Positions 60,991-64,000 of a stretch of DNA of 64,000 nt are shown here, one piece after another (position 1 is the first letter of the stretch; every line of letters begins with the position of its first letter). The stretch comes from Rhodanobacter sp. AS-Z3 (GTDB lineage: Bacteria; Pseudomonadota; Gammaproteobacteria; Xanthomonadales; Rhodanobacteraceae): assembly GCF_029224025.1 (NCBI RefSeq), contig NZ_CP119392.1, forward strand, positions 891,001-955,000, written 5' to 3'. The notes beneath the pieces were generated by a model that saw only the letters and a program-made list of their open reading frames with translations, was not told the DNA's origin and searched no databases. Made by a program: the position numbers and the translations under genes.

Positions 60991-62484
60991 ATGAGCCTTG
61001 CCGTCACCCTGAGCCGCGCGCAGGAAGGAATCGCCGCGCCGCAAGTCATGGTCGAGGTGCATCTTTCCGGCGGCCTGCCCTCTACCAATATCGTGGGCCT
61101 GCCGGAGGCGGCGGTGCGCGAGGCACGTGATCGGGTTCGCGTGGCGATCCAGAACACGGCCTTCGAATATCCCGGGCGGCGCGTCACGGTGAACCTGGCG
61201 CCGGCAGAGTTGCCCAAGGACGGCGGTCGTTTCGACCTGGCCATTGCGCTGGGCATTCTCGCCGCCAGCGGTCAGGTGCCGCGCGACAAACTGGACGATT
61301 GCGAGTTTCTTGGCGAACTGGCGCTGAGTGGCGCGCTGCGCAGCGTATCTGGTGTATTGCCGGCCTTGCTGCGTGCCCGGGCGCGCGGTCGTCGCGTGGT
61401 GGTGCCGCGTGAAAATTCTGCCGAAGCGGCCTTGGTGGCCGATGTCGACGTGCGCGTGGCCGACAGCCTTGCCGAAGTGTGTGGTTGGCTGCGTGGTGCG
61501 CAAGAGCTGTCGATGCCGGTTGGCATCCCCAGCACTGGTGGCGCCGAGGACGGCCCTGATCTCGCCGACGTGCGCGGGCAACTGCAGGCGCGCCGCGCGC
61601 TGGAAATTACTGCAGTTGGTGGTCATCACTTGTTGCTGATCGGGCCGCCAGGTACGGGCAAGACCATGCTGGCCGAACGTCTGCCGGGTATCCTGCCGCC
61701 GCTGAGCGAGTCAGAGGCGCTGGAAACCTGCGCGGTGCTGTCCGTGGCCGGACAAGCTACGGACTTCGCACGCTGGCGCCGACGCCCGTTTCGCTCGCCC
61801 CATCACACCGCTTCGGCAGTGGCACTGGTCGGTGGTGGCTCGTATCCACGGCCGGGTGAAGTATCGCTGGCACACAACGGCGTGCTGTTTCTGGACGAGT
61901 TGCCGGAGTTCAGCCGGCACGTGCTCGAGGTGCTGCGTGAGCCGATGGAGTCCGGTCACATCATGATTTCGCGGGCGGCACGGCAATCGACGTTTCCCGC
62001 CCAGTTTCAGCTTGTCGCGGCGATGAATCCGTGTCCCTGTGGTTATGCCGGCAGCCCGCGTTGCCAGTGCACGCCGGATCAGATCCAGCGCTATCGCTCG
62101 CGCATTTCCGGTCCGCTGCTGGATCGCATCGATCTGTGCGTGGAAGTGCCGCCGGTGCCGCTGGCGGATCTGGGCGCGCCACGTGGCGAACGCGATGAGG
62201 ACTCGGCTACGGTGCGCACGCGCGTGCTGAAGGCGCGTCGCCAATCGCTGATGCGGGCGGGCCGGCCGAACGCGGAAATCAGTACCCGCGAGCTCGAACG
62301 CGATTGTGCGCTGGGCGCGCCCGAACGCCGCTGGTTCGAAGGTGCGTTGGAGCGGCTCGGTCTGTCTGCGCGTGCCTACCATCGCGTACTGCGGGTGGCG
62401 CGCACGATCGCCGATCTGGACGGTGGCGCGGCCTTGCTGGAGCGCGAGCACCTGGCCGAAGCATTGCAATACCGGCGCTTCTGA
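60991..62484 (+). CDS. comM: ComM/YifB-family AAA+ ATPase (Mg-chelatase-like)
   Basis: 497 aa. ATG 60991 (MSLAVTLSRAQEGI) is the family start; an in-frame ATG at 60910 has no support. The N-terminal Lon-like domain (GLPSTNIVGLPEAAVREARDRVRVAIQN; NLAPAELPKDGGRFDLAIALGIL) precedes the AAA+ domain with Walker A GPPGTGKT (218-225), VLFLDELPEF, and the zinc-like cysteine motif NPCPCGYAGSPRCQC. ComM is a hexameric branch-migration helicase that extends heteroduplex in natural transformation. Its presence is not proof of competence. Confidence 0.95.
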   Translation: MSLAVTLSRAQEGIAAPQVMVEVHLSGGLPSTNIVGLPEAAVREARDRVRVAIQNTAFEYPGRRVTVNLAPAELPKDGGRFDLAIALGILAASGQVPRDKLDDCEFLGELALSGALRSVSGVLPALLRARARGRRVVVPRENSAEAALVADVDVRVADSLAEVCGWLRGAQELSMPVGIPSTGGAEDGPDLADVRGQLQARRALEITAVGGHHLLLIGPPGTGKTMLAERLPGILPPLSESEALETCAVLSVAGQATDFARWRRRPFRSPHHTASAVALVGGGSYPRPGEVSLAHNGVLFLDELPEFSRHVLEVLREPMESGHIMISRAARQSTFPAQFQLVAAMNPCPCGYAGSPRCQCTPDQIQRYRSRISGPLLDRIDLCVEVPPVPLADLGAPRGERDEDSATVRTRVLKARRQSLMRAGRPNAEISTRELERDCALGAPERRWFEGALERLGLSARAYHRVLRVARTIADLDGGAALLEREHLAEALQYRRF

Positions 62485-62562
62485 GCAGCTTGCGCATCCG
62501 CGCCGCTGGACGTGTCCTGCCGCGCATGTTCCGATAGCGCCCGGATCTTCCCAAGGACTGCG

Positions 62563-64000
62563 ATGACTATCGAGCTCAGCCTGATGCTTGCCGGCATGCT
62601 GGTGATCGGCTTTCTGGCGCAATGGCTGGCGTGGCGGGTGCGGCTGCCGGCGATCGTGTTCCTGTTGCTGGCCGGCATTCTGCTGGGTCCGGTCAGCGGC
62701 GTGCTGGACCCGGACAAGCTGCTCGGCAACCTGCTGTTCCCTGCGGTTTCGCTGGCAGTGGCCTTGATTCTGTTCGAAGGCAGCCTGACCTTGCGCTTTC
62801 ATGAGCTGCCGGGCATCGGCAAGGCGGTGCGCGGGCTGATCACCTATGGCGCGGTAGCTACGGTGTTGCTGCTGGCGCTGGCAGCGCATCTGGTGGCCGG
62901 CCTGAGCTGGTCGATCGCACTATTGTTCGGTGCGCTGGCGTGCGTGACCGGCCCGACGGTGATTGCGCCGATGCTGCGCACATTGCGTCCGAACGCCCGC
63001 ATCGCCAACACCTTGCGATGGGAAGGCATCGTGATCGATCCGCTGGGCGCACTGTTCGCCGTGCTGATTTATGAGGCGATCATCTCGCGGCAGGAAGGTC
63101 ATACCATCGGTATTTTCGTGGCCACCATCGGCAGCGGCGTGGTGATCGGCGCGCTGTCGGCCTGGATGATGGCGGCGTTCCTTCGGCGTCAGATGATTCC
63201 CGAATATCTGCAGAATTACGCGGTGCTCGCCTCGGTGCTGCTGGCCTTCAGTGTTTCCAATGCATTCACCCACGAGTCGGGCCTGCTGGCGGTGACCATC
63301 ATGGGTATTGCACTGGGCAACCTGCGTGGTGTGCATATCGACGACATTCTCGACTTCAAGGAAAGCCTGACCACGCTGCTGGTGTCGATGCTGTTCATCC
63401 TGCTGGCCGCCCGACTGCATTGGCCGTTGCCGAACGGCATGCTTGGTGCCGGCATTGCCTTGTTCGTGATCGCGCAACTACTGGTACGGCCGGTGACCGT
63501 GGCGTTCGCCACGTTCGGTAGCGGGTTGAACTGGCGCGAGCGCGCGTTGATCGGCTGGGTGGCGCCGCGTGGCATCGTGGCGGCATCGGTGTCGGCACTG
63601 TTTGCGCTGCGGCTGGACGTGATGGGTGTGCCCGGCGCCGATGCACTGGTGCCACTGGTATTCACCCTGATCATCGGCACCGTGGTGTTCCAGAGTGCGA
63701 CCGCGCGCCCGTTGGCGTTGTGGCTGAAGGTGGCTGAGCCGGAGCCGCGCGGCGTGCTGATCTTCGGTTCCGATGTGGTGGCTCGCGCGATCGGCAAGGC
63801 ACTGGACGAGGCCGAGTTTCACGTGGTGCTGGCTGACGATGACTGGGACGGCATCCGGCTCGCCCGGATGGAAGGGCGCAATACATTCTTCGGCAATCCG
63901 GCCTCGCCGCATGCCGAGCTTCACCTGGATCTCACCGGCATTGGCCGCCTGTTGGCGGTATCCACCCACCGCGAACGCAATTCGTTGGCATGCGTGCATT
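62563..64000 (+). CDS. CPA-type Na+(K+)/H+ antiporter with C-terminal NAD-binding (TrkA-N) domain, 3' truncated by window
   Basis: 479 residues visible, open to the window end. AAGGAC lies 4-5 bases before ATG 62563. About 12 helices form the CPA1/NhaP-like exchanger: RLPAIVFLLLAGILLGP, FPAVSLAVALILFEGSLTL, the ND/ST-type core ALACVTGPTVIAPMLR with WEGIVIDPLGALFAVLIYE, and WVAPRGIVAASVSALFAL. From about residue 395, PRGVLIFGSDVVARAIGKALDEAEFHVVLADDD starts a Rossmann domain like TrkA-N/RCK, suggesting nucleotide regulation. It exchanges Na+ or K+ for protons at the inner membrane. Confidence 0.93.
   Translation, partial: MTIELSLMLAGMLVIGFLAQWLAWRVRLPAIVFLLLAGILLGPVSGVLDPDKLLGNLLFPAVSLAVALILFEGSLTLRFHELPGIGKAVRGLITYGAVATVLLLALAAHLVAGLSWSIALLFGALACVTGPTVIAPMLRTLRPNARIANTLRWEGIVIDPLGALFAVLIYEAIISRQEGHTIGIFVATIGSGVVIGALSAWMMAAFLRRQMIPEYLQNYAVLASVLLAFSVSNAFTHESGLLAVTIMGIALGNLRGVHIDDILDFKESLTTLLVSMLFILLAARLHWPLPNGMLGAGIALFVIAQLLVRPVTVAFATFGSGLNWRERALIGWVAPRGIVAASVSALFALRLDVMGVPGADALVPLVFTLIIGTVVFQSATARPLALWLKVAEPEPRGVLIFGSDVVARAIGKALDEAEFHVVLADDDWDGIRLARMEGRNTFFGNPASPHAELHLDLTGIGRLLAVSTHRERNSLACVH

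Overview
The window is GC-rich, densely coded chromosomal DNA from a gammaproteobacterium. It most likely belongs to the Xanthomonadales/Lysobacterales, near Rhodanobacter, Dyella or Luteibacter. That placement is inferred from gene content: an Oar-type TonB receptor, exported DPP IV and M61 peptidases, recC-recB-recD without ptrA, ubiK next to comM, and a BlaI/M56 pair. I see no phage, insertion sequence, CRISPR array or rRNA. The only mobile-looking DNA is a small S23/four-helix-bundle cassette between nrdA and nrdB.

Layout. 1-9 kb: a truncated YhhN lysoplasmalogenase coupled to a sterol-desaturase-fold hydroxylase (both ether-lipid type families), an APC permease, a membrane diguanylate cyclase, an M61 peptidase with a strong terminator, and tRNA-Arg(CCG). 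7.1-11 kb: a DUF2231 membrane protein, a PQQ-type sorbosone dehydrogenase lipoprotein and a TonB receptor very like E. coli YncD/PqqU, the PQQ importer. 11.4-12.4 kb: an unrecognised anchored protein. 13-22.2 kb: recC-recB-recD with overlapping genes. 22.2-25.7 kb: DUF3309, a DJ-1/PfpI protein, a glycerophosphodiesterase, a lipoprotein and queF.

26.3-40.4 kb: a complete Pel exopolysaccharide locus, galE-pelA-pelB1-pelB2-pelC-pelD-pelE-pelF-pelG. PelB is split into two proteins, and the epimerase has a small residue at the position that controls acceptance of N-acetylated sugars. PelD keeps the RxxD c-di-GMP site. Together these genes would make a GalNAc precursor, polymerise it (PelF with PelD, PelE and PelG), deacetylate or trim it (PelA) and export it (PelB, PelC).

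41-45.6 kb: the most novel-looking locus. Five translationally coupled genes encode a sugar-isomerase TIM barrel, a LuxS-family protein with its active site intact, a sugar-phosphate cyclase of the dehydroquinate-synthase fold, a UbiG-type methyltransferase and a UbiA-family membrane prenyltransferase with an altered first Asp motif. This combination suggests a pathway to a cyclitol-derived, methylated and/or prenylated small molecule or lipid. I do not recognise the cluster as a described pathway.

45.7-55.4 kb: a GlcD-type FAD oxidase, DPP IV, an M56 (BlaR1-like) sensor with its BlaI repressor and two near-identical operators, and an Oar-like receptor with a strong terminator. 55.6-60 kb: class Ia ribonucleotide reductase behind a sigma70 promoter and a cobalamin riboswitch, with nrdA and nrdB separated by the antisense S23 cassette. 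60-64 kb: a PII protein, ubiK, comM and a truncated CPA-type antiporter.

Most long open frames opposite the real genes are GC-driven shadows and are left out. Family names rest on motifs and on sequences I remember; no database search was run.
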